A stretch of DNA of 64,000 nt. Origin: Akanthomyces muscarius. Taxonomy: Eukaryota; Ascomycota; Sordariomycetes; Hypocreales; Cordycipitaceae. Below, piece by piece: positions 19,309 to 29,233 of this stretch. The DNA is taken from assembly GCF_028009165.1 (NCBI RefSeq), contig NC_079242.1:2790001-2854000 (forward strand), written 5' to 3'. The notes below the pieces were generated by a model. It saw nothing but the letters and a program-made list of their open reading frames with translations. It was not told where the DNA came from and ran no database searches. Every line of letters starts with the position of its first letter. Within the stretch, counting starts at the first letter, position 1. Position numbers and translations under genes: made by a program.

Positions 19309-20713
19309 TTTCCGGCGGGGCGCGCGTGCAAAAGGAGGCCAAGCGTCTAGAAGACAAACTTATCGCAGCACAGTGTTCTACAGGCGATCCAACACACGAG
19401 AGGGAGAAGAATTTGTAAAGAAGATGTATGAGTATGCGTAGGGCGTACTTGATGAGACTAAAGGTGGAGAAAAATAGACGAGCTAGAAGTCGTGAGCGAC
19501 CAAGGCACTCAGGTTTATAACGGTTTGTTTAATTTTCAATTGTTATATTGAAAGCATATTGGGACTGTTGTATCACAGCACTGGATGTTTTCGAAAGACA
19601 ATTTAAATTTCTAAAGGTCTGGGAGTGGATAGTGCTCTCGATGCGTCAGCGTCGTGACGACCTCTGACGCTGGGTCACCAAATCTCAGGCGCGAAACGTG
19701 AAGACGGCCTTGGAATTATACCCGATATTACAATCAGTCCATATTGCGATCTACCGCTCGAAAGCAACGACTGACAATACATTATGTGTGTATAGTTGGC
19801 CCGAGGAGCAAGCCCTTGCGATGGCGGAGTGTGTCACGAGCAGACTGGTTGGTTGTCGCAATTAAAATCGTGACACACAGATTCATATTTCCGTACGAAC
19901 ACAAGCTTGCATAGGACAATGGGCACTCTTTTGACTTGTAGTGCAAGCTACAATCTACAATGGTATTGAACGTAGACCCTCGCACCGGTGTCTCGGGTCT
20001 CGAGCCGAACTCCACTGGCGCCGTTTGGGCGTGTCACTAGCCAAGACGCATGTTGGGCATGGCATTAGATCACAGGATCGTTTCAGCTACGGCTGCTCTT
20101 GACGGAACTTGATGCCGAGTCACCCTAGCGTCGATTCCCAGAAGGACTGGTTATGGCCGGGGTGGTTGAGACATTGAGCCAATCATGGTGGCCGGACTCG
20201 CCTCCGGACATGGCCTCATCTGTTTTGTTGCAGCAACATCTTGGACAAAGCAAAAAAGCATCGATCCATGTGTAGCAAATAAAATGGGCCGCAGAGGTTT
20301 CTCTTGGCGCCAAACTCGACTTTGGGCCGCCATGCGTCAGGCGCGCGCACCCAAGCACCGAGCAACCATTAACAAGGCACCACTATGTCGTCGTCTGTTC
20401 TCTACGGACCATTACTAGTTTCGAGATCTGCAATGCCACGCCTGTCAAATAATCGCAGCAACCATGTCCATTATTACCAGGGCTACCAGCCTACCACTGG
20501 TCTTTTTGCGCCACCATGCGATATTGTGGGCATGTCGTCATGCACCACCCGACCAGTCAGTAGACGTGCCCAGTTCCGACGCGCATGGCGCCAACAAACA
20601 CGTCTTCTGCAATCGCAGACAGCTGGAATATCACCCTGCCTCTCCCAGGTGTTTCCACAAAACTCTGCACCGCCATGATTGATTGAGCGAAATAAATCTC
20701 AGTCTCAGAGACC
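19309..20713. other. Gene-free promoter region between HAD and Zn2Cys6 genes
   Basis: 1.4 kb of divergent upstream DNA. Short frames on both strands (for example 20125-20358 and 20385-20678) have no recognisable product and overlap one another. Nothing is called. Confidence 0.4.
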
Positions 20714-22991
20714 ATGTCAAGCCGCCGACAGGTTCAGACGGCGTGCCAGGGCTGCCGCAAGAGACGAGCAAAGGTGTGAAACCCCTCCCAGCCACCCGCG
20801 CAAAGCTGCAAACAAGCTCTTGGTAGGATGTACAAACTTTCCCTGCCAGGAGCTCTTTTTTTTTTCTTTCCTTTTCGTCTTCACTTCCGAACTTGCAAGG
20901 GGCGTCGCGTATTTCTGTCCAAGCGCCAATGATGCTGACCTTTCATCTTGAAATCTTCAGTGCAGCGGCGGTCAGCCCTGCAATCGATGCGAGCAACGGG
21001 GCGACCCCTGCCAGTACCAGAGCCGCGAATGGGTGTCCAAGAGCAATCTGCGCGCCGAGCTTGGCCGGCTCCGAGACAGCATCGGCCAGTCCAGCACGTC
21101 GCAGGGCCAGGTCCCAGCAAGCAGCTCCGGCGTGACAAACGAGAATGCGCTGCAGAGCTGGATCGACAGCGTCAAGTCGCCCGAGCTCAGCTCCGGCAAG
21201 CTGCGTCAACCAAGCGACTCGGTGGTCTTTTCGTCCGATTCGATCCCCGGAGGAGGAGGAGGAGGAGGAGGAGGAGTTCCGCTGGGCGCCTCGTCCATAC
21301 TGGCCAGCACGGCGGCCAGCTCGTCCTCGTGCTTCGACCAGCTGCTCAGCTGGAGATCCTGCCATCCGACATTTCAGCAGCGCGACTTGAGCAAGTCGCC
21401 CTCGTCCCTGGCCGCGTCCGGTGAGCTGTCGTTGCCGTCTGCACCTCTCGACGCATACAGTGCCTCGATGGAGATTGACGGGTGGACGCAGATCGGATGG
21501 ACCCGCGCACACATTCGACACCTGTTTGATGTGCTGGTCACCTGGGATAGCATATGCTTATGTATTCTGCGAAAGAAAGAATTCCTGCAAGACTATGAAA
21601 CTGGTTCGCATCGATTTTGCTCTTCAGCTCTCGTGCACGCACTGTTGGCGCTGGCAACGCGGCTCATCGACGAAACAGAAAATGATGCACATATTTTACC
21701 GTCTGGCTGGCTCGGAAGCAATTACTTCCTGCGCAAGGCAAATGAAATGCTTCAAAAGCAGGCATCGACCGATAGCCTTCCCGACATCCAGGCTCTGGGC
21801 ATATTGGCTCTGTATCACATCCGATGCGGCAAGGAAGACGAAGCACTGAAGCACGCAGAGTTGTGCTCTGAACGTATACAGTCGCTCTGTCTCAGAGAAA
21901 CTGGTGTTGCCTCGACAGACGAGGAGTCTGTCAAAGTGCGAGCTACAACTTACTGTGGCGCTATATCCTTGCGGAGGTATGCTTCGTCCGGATTGCTGTT
22001 TCCAACTGTCACACGTCTAACAGCGGTCTTAGGATGTTGTATCTGATAACTGGTGTACTGTTCAACGGCTCTGAACAATCACATGAAGACAATCCCATTC
22101 TGGATCAGGACTCATACGATGGTGCTGGGACAAGCATGATGAGCCCAGGTGAGCTACGACAAGTATATTCCATCATTAACTACATACATGTTCTAACTGA
22201 AAAGGTGCAATTAATGATGCGACTGTAAGCTTGCAACTTACAAACCCGCAGATTCTCAACATCAAAATGTTTCAGCTCACGGAGTGGGTACACAAAGTCA
22301 TCATCACTCACCAGATAGCTTCGGGACCAAGTCAACTGGGACCAAGTCAAGAAGCTGTCTTGCTAACCTACACGAAGTGTCTTGGGTGGTACCGTGACGT
22401 ATTTGAGCTTATCGGTAACAGCGGAAACCGCAGCCCGTTCATATTGTTTATTCAGTGAGTCTTGCTCTACTATTTCGTCTGAATTCGCTTACTAACTCGC
22501 TGCCAATCAGTATGTACTATCACTTCTGCCTTCTTTGTGCCTTTCGACCATTTGTCGGCACCGTCTTTACAGACACGGAGATTCAGCCACACGACATGTG
22601 TACTCAAGCAGTACAGTCCATCCTCGCTCTTGCGCAATCGTACGATGATCTCTTCACGCTCAGGCGCGTGTCGGCTCTCGTCCCATACTTTGTGTGTGCT
22701 TCCGGGCTATTCGGCCTCGCCGTCGAGGACAGCGGATCAAACATGGACTTTGTTCGTCATCTGAGCCCTCGAGTGACCCAGGAGCCCCAGCTGCCGCATG
22801 CGGACGGGGCTGGGTCGTCCTCCGGGACAGGATCGGCATCGCGAATCAAGGTGTCTACTGTTGTCCAAGCCCGCATCCTCTTGTCCAAGATGGGCGAAAG
22901 CCACCCGGCGGCAGCAATGGCTGCCGAGAAGCTCAACGAGAACCTGCAGACTTGGCGACGGGCAAGAGCAGCCAGGTCTAGTGGGGCGTAG
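20714..22991 (+). CDS. Zn2Cys6 fungal transcription factor (NirA-like architecture)
   Basis: 640 aa, exons 20714-20773, 20961-21976, 22033-22148, 22205-22454, 22511-22991. The first exon ends inside the zinc cluster; splicing gives six cysteines at 11, 14, 21, 27, 30 and 37, the exact Zn2Cys6 spacing (x2, x6, x5, x2, x6). A linker and an SNLRAEL coiled region follow, then nine consecutive Gly from a GGA microsatellite (21249-21275). The middle-homology region follows, with DGWTQIGWTRAHIRHLFDVL and YYHFCLLCAFRPF, typical of nitrate-regulator-like (NirA-type) C6 proteins. The C-terminus carries a helical QARILLSKMG segment. Nuclear DNA-binding regulator; target genes unknown. The intron 3 acceptor (AAAG at 22204) has a close branch site and is the least sure boundary. 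The neighbouring DyP peroxidase converges on it. Confidence 0.88.
21249..21275 (+). repeat. GGA microsatellite (9 units) coding for polyglycine
   Basis: Nine perfect GGA codons in frame inside exon 2 of the Zn2Cys6 factor, in the linker after the DNA-binding domain. Such tracts change length easily without breaking the frame. Confidence 0.9.
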
Positions 22992-23092
22992 AGATTTAAA
23001 ACATTTCACTGTCCATGTGGCAGCACGGCAATTTGGCCCAAGTAATTTCAGCACTTCGCCGGATATTTATATTTGTTCCAACATTTCGGATT

Positions 23093-24136
23093 TCATGAGC
23101 CAATCTTTTCCAACACGCTCGCGGGTGGGATGAAAAAGGTGGTGCCTGTAAGCGGCCTAGAGTAATCCAAGATGCGATCGTGCATCCCAGCAGGCGATCC
23201 GACAAACATGCGCTCCAGCATCCTCTCAATCACCCACAGCTGCTTCGAGTATCCAATAAAATACGTGCCGTATTCCTTTGACGAGGGCGATCCAAACGGC
23301 ATGTTGTCTCGCAGAATGTCGTGCTCATTCCCTTGCTCGTCTTCAATGGTTGCCAGCGTCTTGTGCGCCAGCTGCTGACCGTCTTCGGCGTCGGGCAGCT
23401 CGACGTTATCCGCCTTGCGGCGCCCTATGATGGCCTCTTGCTGCTCCGTGGAGAGCCTTCGCCAAGCGGCCATGTCGTGCACGTACTTTTGCACAACAAC
23501 GTAGCTCCCGCCCGCCGCGGCCGGGTCGTCAGCCGCGGTGGCAAAGACGGTGTCGGCGACCTCTGGTGCCACGGGATTCGCTGTGCCGTCGACAAAGCCC
23601 AGCAGATCCCGGGCGTCGAAATATCGGAAGCCGACCGTGGAATCCTCGACGGTGACGGCGTCACCGAGCAGCTCCATGAGCTGGCTCTCAAACTCAAAGG
23701 TGATGTCTCGTCGCTCTGCGCGGATGTGGAACAGGAAATCGCCCGGTGTCGCAACGGCCGTGTGCTTGGCGCCGCGTATTTCGCGGAATGGATGCAGCTC
23801 TCGCGGCCGGGGCAGGCTGGTGAGGGTATCCCACATGGCGGCGCCGATGCCGACGGTGCAGCTCAGATGAGCGCCCGGATGGCGGATGGACACATTTTTT
23901 ATGAGGTCGCCGGTGCTTGACACGGCATCGCGAATTCTATCGAGTGACTCTTTGGGCTGTGCCGCGGAGAGCACGAGGAATGTGGCCGACTGCGTCAGAG
24001 GCGCGTCGACGGCCTGCATGGTGGCAAAGGAAGCTCTCCCGCCAGCGACAGCACTTATTCGGATCCGAATGGCGAGGGGCTTGCGCAACAAGGGACGGAA
24101 GCGCACAGCTGCTTGCATGGCTGCGCTGGAGAGCAC
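23093..24136 (-). CDS. DyP-type heme peroxidase with probable mitochondrial presequence
   Basis: Single exon, 347 aa. The dye-decolorizing-peroxidase signature GFVDGTANP is at 180-188 (Asp183 is the expected distal acid). QKYVHDMAAW gives His220, the likely proximal heme ligand, and ILRDNMPFG gives Arg276, the distal Arg. SKEYGTYFIGY is also family-like. Length and motifs fit the short bacterial-type B class (YfeX-like) rather than the long secreted fungal DyPs. The first 40 residues are Arg-rich and acid-free with alternating hydrophobics, suggesting mitochondrial import; alternative ATGs at codons 7 and 40 would remove it. Reaction: H2O2-dependent oxidation of porphyrins or dyes; the natural substrate is unknown. 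It is convergent with the Zn2Cys6 gene, about 100 bases apart. Confidence 0.92.
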   Translation of the reverse strand: MLSSAAMQAAVRFRPLLRKPLAIRIRISAVAGGRASFATMQAVDAPLTQSATFLVLSAAQPKESLDRIRDAVSSTGDLIKNVSIRHPGAHLSCTVGIGAAMWDTLTSLPRPRELHPFREIRGAKHTAVATPGDFLFHIRAERRDITFEFESQLMELLGDAVTVEDSTVGFRYFDARDLLGFVDGTANPVAPEVADTVFATAADDPAAAGGSYVVVQKYVHDMAAWRRLSTEQQEAIIGRRKADNVELPDAEDGQQLAHKTLATIEDEQGNEHDILRDNMPFGSPSSKEYGTYFIGYSKQLWVIERMLERMFVGSPAGMHDRILDYSRPLTGTTFFIPPASVLEKIGS

Positions 24137-25757
24137 ATTGGGGAGTATGCTGGTTTTATAGCTGTACGATGAGCTTCAGCCAAAGAGAGTGAATGGATTA
24201 GCGAGCAGTGTGGGAGCTCTTTCTGCACCGAAACTGTAAATCGGATGTGAAGCTGCCTTTCTCCACCGTATCGGGTTGCTTCAATTGGCTCTGTAGTAGT
24301 TCCGGATTTCGACTAGCTGGTTATCTGGCCAATGGAAGGCTTCATCCCATTTGAAAGGTATATTGGGGCTGACTGTTGGACGGACGGAAGCGCGGGGTAT
24401 TATACATAGCAGCCATCTATGCGAGCTCTGAGCACTGGCGTCTAAAATACTGAATAATGAGATGGGGTGTAATCGGCTGTACTTGACGATTTATCCAAGT
24501 TCATTCATACAATTAGACAGACTGTTGGAATCACCGAGACGCTAGACATGGCATCCGTCTTATCAGCCTTTAGCCTTTTCGTCAAAGGCTAGTAGGCCGA
24601 GGAACTCCCTGGTTCATTTTCATTTCTCTTGTTATAGATTTCTGTCTTTCAGGTACGGGTTAACTACTTGGTATGAAATAGACGATCCCAATGGTAGGCG
24701 AGGCCGCTTTATCATACTCAGTTGTCAAGTCCACATAGTCGCCAAATATTCAGTTGGGAATCAATCTTAGTGTTCCTATTATCTTGTTCGCAAGATGCAC
24801 AAGCCTGATTAAAAATAAAACACGGATTAATGCAAGACGCATAACAGGTAGTTACATGACAGATGGGATGCGTTGTTACCAGAAACGACAGCTAGGCTAC
24901 CTAGCGTCCGATCGCTGATCAGCAAGTCAACTAGAGTCGACAGCTTTCAACGGCCCAAAGGGATTACAAGCTCGGATATGCTTCGGGGCAATTCGCAAGC
25001 GAACGCGTCAAAAAAAAAACATCTCAACTCGACATTTAATCATTTGCATCACCAGAGCACTCCGACAGTCCAGCCAAGGCACCCGAAGCTCAGGGTGTCT
25101 TTCTTTCAGGGGCGCAACCGCTAGACAGCACCAAGTATGGGCGCTAAAAAGCTGCTGCAGCTCGCTGGAATCGGCCAACGAAGCCAAGCGGCCATGGCGC
25201 GCCTCAACTACCTAACTAACGCAACGTTATAAGCTATGATGCTTTAGCTTCGTCACGACGGCTCTGCCTTGTTTTCATCTGCTCCTAAATCCCTCCTGCA
25301 TCTGAGACTTTAATGTTACAGCCATCAATTGATGCTCACCGCTGATTTCTTGGTGCTGCCCTCGTTCTGCAGGATACTAGGCGCCCCTTTGCTCTGCAAT
25401 AAGAGCATCCATCCCTGCCTGCGGGCTCTCTGGGGCATCTACAATTTACCTCGCGGCCCGCATCTTCGACTGCATCTTCGACTGCCTGCTGCCTGGTCCT
25501 TGTCCCATCCGTCTGCCGACTCTCCGAAACGGCGCGACCGCCTATGACTATGATACGCGACACATGTCCGTCGCGAAGCTACACAACCATCGCGCAGCGC
25601 ACTGATGGCTTCTGAAGGAAGCACCTCCGGGGCATGGCCGCCCTCGCGCCCAAACAAACGTGGTGTACGATCTCTACCTGTCCCTGGTCCCAGCCATGCT
25701 GTCGCATGATTGCGTGTCACGAGGTGGGTGCTAACGTGTCTTGCTTGCTACTAGAAA
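24137..25757. other. Gene-free promoter region between DyP and BRE4-like genes
   Basis: Divergent upstream DNA. AT-rich to about 25.0 kb with an A-run near 25010, then more GC-rich. A possible short first exon of the next gene lies at 25605-25664 (see that entry). No separate gene is supported. Confidence 0.4.
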
Positions 25758-28700
25758 ATGCGAAATGGGACCTTTATCATCCCCAGCACCGGAGAGCGAT
25801 CACGAAAGCAGTTCACGCTGCGCACCTCGGCGACGGCCAATTCCCGCGCCAGCATCATAAACCGATATGCCGAAGCCGAGACGATATGCGAACAGTGCGC
25901 CGCCGCGGTCGACGACGGCAAGTCCAGAGTGCTCGCGCTCTGGCGCTGGCTTTGCTCCGACCAGGGCCACCAGGTTCTCAAGTGCACCTTTGCCTACCTG
26001 TTGGGTAGCCTGGCCACCTTTTCGCCCTTCCTCTCTGCCTATCTGGGCGACCGCGATGGAAAACACATTGTCGCAACGTTGACCGTCTTCTTCCACCCAG
26101 CCCGCACCACCGGGTCCATGATTGAGGCCATTCTTGTCGCAATAGTGGCCGTCATATTTGCGAATGTAGTGTGCGTGCTCAGCATGGCCCTTGCCGTCCT
26201 TTCGCGGAAGCAACTGGACTCTGTGGCCCCAGCTCATGCCATCATTCTTCTCATGGCTGTTGGTGGTGGGCTTGGCTTCATCGCCTGGGTCAAGCAGAGA
26301 TTAGACCAACCATTGGTCAACGTTGCCGCGACACTCGCGTCCATCGCAATCATATCCATGGTTACAAAGGACGACTCAATCCAATATGGCTACTTTTCCA
26401 ATGACAAGATTGTCCAAGTGATGAAGATGCTTCTCATTGGAATCACCTTCAGCGCAGCAGTCAATGTTTTGATCTGGCCAGTCTCAGCACGACAAATTCT
26501 ACGCACGTCCATCATTACTGCATCCTCCACCCTGAGTGATCGACTATCCTTTGTGACCAGAGGCTTCCTGATCGGCTCTGAAGAAGAAGTTGCCTCTCCC
26601 GAATATCACCGTGTGTCCAAGTCATACACGGCCGCATATGGCCTGATGACGAAAACACTGCGCGAAGCCAAGCTGGAGTATTATTTACTCGGCCAAGAAC
26701 GAATTTACCAATTCGATAAGCGACTCGTCAAGTCCCTCGACTCGGTGTCGCAGGCTATCGGCGGCTTGCGAAGCGCCTTGAATACACAGTTTACTCTCCT
26801 GAGAGAGGGCGTTTCAGCTTTGACCGAGAACCAAGACACAACGACAACAGACAGTGCCCTGCTCTCACCTAAAATGTCTGGCAGAGCATCCTCGTTAATG
26901 GACATGGTGGAGCGGCTCTCCGTTATTGAAGAGGACGATGAGCCACGGAGCATACCAAACTCACGATCCGATCCCGCTCAGGGCCAGATACCAATCTTTC
27001 GAGTGCCCTCGGACATTTTTGCTCTGTTCATGGCCTTGCTAGGACCATCAATGAAATCATTGGCTTATACACTGTCCGAAATATTGCGCGAGCCGCCTTT
27101 TGGAAAAGACATCAAGAATGATGTGGATGTCTCGGACCAACTACGAGACTCGCTCCGAGACGCCCTGAGTTTATATAATTCGGCGCGAGGTCGTGCTCTA
27201 CAAGAGGTGTACAAAAGCATGGAACTCGGTCGTGCTCGGTCCGAGGCCATCCGCGCAGACATTGAAGAGGTCGCCGCCGCCTGTGGACACTTTTCCTTCA
27301 GCTTGCTCGCTGTAGCAGAAGCCATGGACTCCTACCTGGACGTGCTGGAAGATCTCAAGCACTCGACCGAAACGCTTGACAGGAGCTGGAACTGGTTAAA
27401 GTTCTGGCGATACACATGGAAGGCGGAAGAGGCAGAAATCGAAGACCCAGAGCGAGAGCCCCTGCTCGCCCGAACGCAGTCCGGTATCCGGCGGTCTGCC
27501 CTGCCCAAAGGTATTCCTAGCTCTATGAAGAAGCAACGCGACAACTACCACTGGGACGCATCCTCGCTATCTAGCAGCTGGACTAGGAGCTTCTCGCAGC
27601 TGATTCTGAATGCGATGCGATTTCTATCACGGGAAGACATTGTCTTTGGTATCAAAATTGCCATTGGCGCATCTCTTTGGGCCATGTTTGCCTTTATCCC
27701 CGCCACACGTCCCGTTTATCAGAAATGGAGAGGCGAATGGGGACTGCTGTCTTACATGGTCGTCGTCGGCATGACAAATGGAGCGTCCAACACGACTGGT
27801 CTGTCACGACTTCTCGGTACTCTCATTGGTGCAGTCTGTGCTTGCTCTGCGTGGCTTCTCAGTTTCGGCAATGCCTACGCTCTTGCGATTTTCGGCTTCT
27901 TTATGGCGCTGGGCAATTTTTACATGATCCTCGTCGTCAAGAATGGGCCGCTTGGCCGCATCTCCTTGCTGGCGTACAATGTTATTGTGCTCTATGCCTA
28001 CAGTCTTTCGCAGCGGGACGACGACGACGATGACGAGGGCGGCAAGAATCCCCTCATTTTTGACATTACATACCACAGAGTCATTGCCGTCACGTTGGGC
28101 ATTGTCTGGGGGATGCTCTTCTGCCGCATGCTGTGGCCCATCTCGGGGCGGGCCAAGTTCCGCGAAGGTCTCGCGGTGCTCTATCTGCAGCTGGGCCTCA
28201 TCTGGAAGCGCGGGCCCCTCACCATCCTCGTGGAGAGCGACAGCAAGCGCGACTATATGGACGCCAAGGAGCAGGCCGCCCTGCAGCGCTACGCCTTTAA
28301 GCTCGAGACGCTCCGCACGTCGGCCAAGTCGGAGTTTGAGCTACGCGGGCCGTTTCCCAACAAAGCGTACAGCCGCGTCCTGCACGTCACCAAGCATATC
28401 CTCGACAGCTTCTACGCCATGCGCCTGATTAGCGAGCACCGCGAGGCGCTGTCGGCGGGCGAGCGCGCCCTCCTTGACTTTACCGCCGCCGAGCGCGTGC
28501 TGCTGTGCCAGCGCATCGGCCACGTCTTTCAGGTCCTTGCGTCGTGCATCATGCTCGAGTACCCGCTCACAGATGTGATTCCGACGATTGAGAGCAACAA
28601 GGACCGCCTGCTCGGCAAGATATACCAGTTCCGCCTGGACCATCTCGAGGCGCAGGTGTCGGGGAACAACAACAGCAGCGGAGGCAGCAACGGCAAGGCT

Positions 28701-28928
28701 GTCGCCACTGCGTCGCCGCCGGCGCCGGAGCCGGCGAAAGCGCGGAGGGGCAGCATGAGTGGTGCGACGCCGGAGCAGCTCGGCGTCGAGGTGGAGGAAA
28801 AGGACTATGCGCTCGTGTATGCGTACATACTGGTCACGGCCCAGGTAGCCGCTGACCTGCAAAAGGTGCGCGAGGAGATTGAGGGCTTGTTTGGTGTACT
28901 GCACCAAAATGACATGTTGCTGGAATAA
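25758..28928 (+). CDS. BRE4-like multi-pass membrane protein (ArAE_2_N / DUF2421 type)
   Basis: 1056 aa uninterrupted frame from the ATG at 25758. Two hydrophobic blocks, each of several membrane helices. The first (about 75-250) includes FAYLLGSLATFSPFLSAYLG, the family block around TVFFHPARTTGSM, and GGGLGFIAWVKQRL. The second (about 635-800) includes LLSYMVVVGMTNGASNTTG and RLLGTLIGAV. A large cytoplasmic helical loop lies between, with a DUF2421-like region after the second block. Relatives are fungal brefeldin-A-sensitivity (Bre4-like) proteins, resembling aromatic-acid exporters; the substrate is unknown. A splice-like TAG stands directly before AAAATG, and an upstream ATG at 25605 with a GTACGA donor at 25665 would add 21 residues in frame, so the true N-terminus may begin there. 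Confidence 0.88.
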   Translation: MRNGTFIIPSTGERSRKQFTLRTSATANSRASIINRYAEAETICEQCAAAVDDGKSRVLALWRWLCSDQGHQVLKCTFAYLLGSLATFSPFLSAYLGDRDGKHIVATLTVFFHPARTTGSMIEAILVAIVAVIFANVVCVLSMALAVLSRKQLDSVAPAHAIILLMAVGGGLGFIAWVKQRLDQPLVNVAATLASIAIISMVTKDDSIQYGYFSNDKIVQVMKMLLIGITFSAAVNVLIWPVSARQILRTSIITASSTLSDRLSFVTRGFLIGSEEEVASPEYHRVSKSYTAAYGLMTKTLREAKLEYYLLGQERIYQFDKRLVKSLDSVSQAIGGLRSALNTQFTLLREGVSALTENQDTTTTDSALLSPKMSGRASSLMDMVERLSVIEEDDEPRSIPNSRSDPAQGQIPIFRVPSDIFALFMALLGPSMKSLAYTLSEILREPPFGKDIKNDVDVSDQLRDSLRDALSLYNSARGRALQEVYKSMELGRARSEAIRADIEEVAAACGHFSFSLLAVAEAMDSYLDVLEDLKHSTETLDRSWNWLKFWRYTWKAEEAEIEDPEREPLLARTQSGIRRSALPKGIPSSMKKQRDNYHWDASSLSSSWTRSFSQLILNAMRFLSREDIVFGIKIAIGASLWAMFAFIPATRPVYQKWRGEWGLLSYMVVVGMTNGASNTTGLSRLLGTLIGAVCACSAWLLSFGNAYALAIFGFFMALGNFYMILVVKNGPLGRISLLAYNVIVLYAYSLSQRDDDDDDEGGKNPLIFDITYHRVIAVTLGIVWGMLFCRMLWPISGRAKFREGLAVLYLQLGLIWKRGPLTILVESDSKRDYMDAKEQAALQRYAFKLETLRTSAKSEFELRGPFPNKAYSRVLHVTKHILDSFYAMRLISEHREALSAGERALLDFTAAERVLLCQRIGHVFQVLASCIMLEYPLTDVIPTIESNKDRLLGKIYQFRLDHLEAQVSGNNNSSGGSNGKAVATASPPAPEPAKARRGSMSGATPEQLGVEVEEKDYALVYAYILVTAQVAADLQKVREEIEGLFGVLHQNDMLLE

Positions 28929-29233
28929 AGCAACCAAGCCGAGAGGTACATTGTATTTACACTTGAAACCCGATTTGTCGGGAAGCAAGTCTGGAGTTGG
29001 TCGCTGGATTTTCTCAATTGTAAGCGCAGGCAAGCCGTCATACTTTAATTATACCCGTTGCATTAATTAACCTTAACCATGATGCATTATTGTAATTGTT
29101 ATTTAACATCAACATGTATTTTGTCCTTGTAGGAACTATGCATAGAAAATCATTCTTCATCACATCGTCACCTTTGCTCAACGTGCAATGTTCAACAACT
29201 ACACGCTGCCTCACCCTCAACTACCTCTCCCTA
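28929..29233. other. Convergent 3' region, BRE4-like and DPB2 genes
   Basis: 305 bases between two convergent stops, AT-rich around 29040-29150. It holds only untranslated sequence as far as can be seen. Confidence 0.5.
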
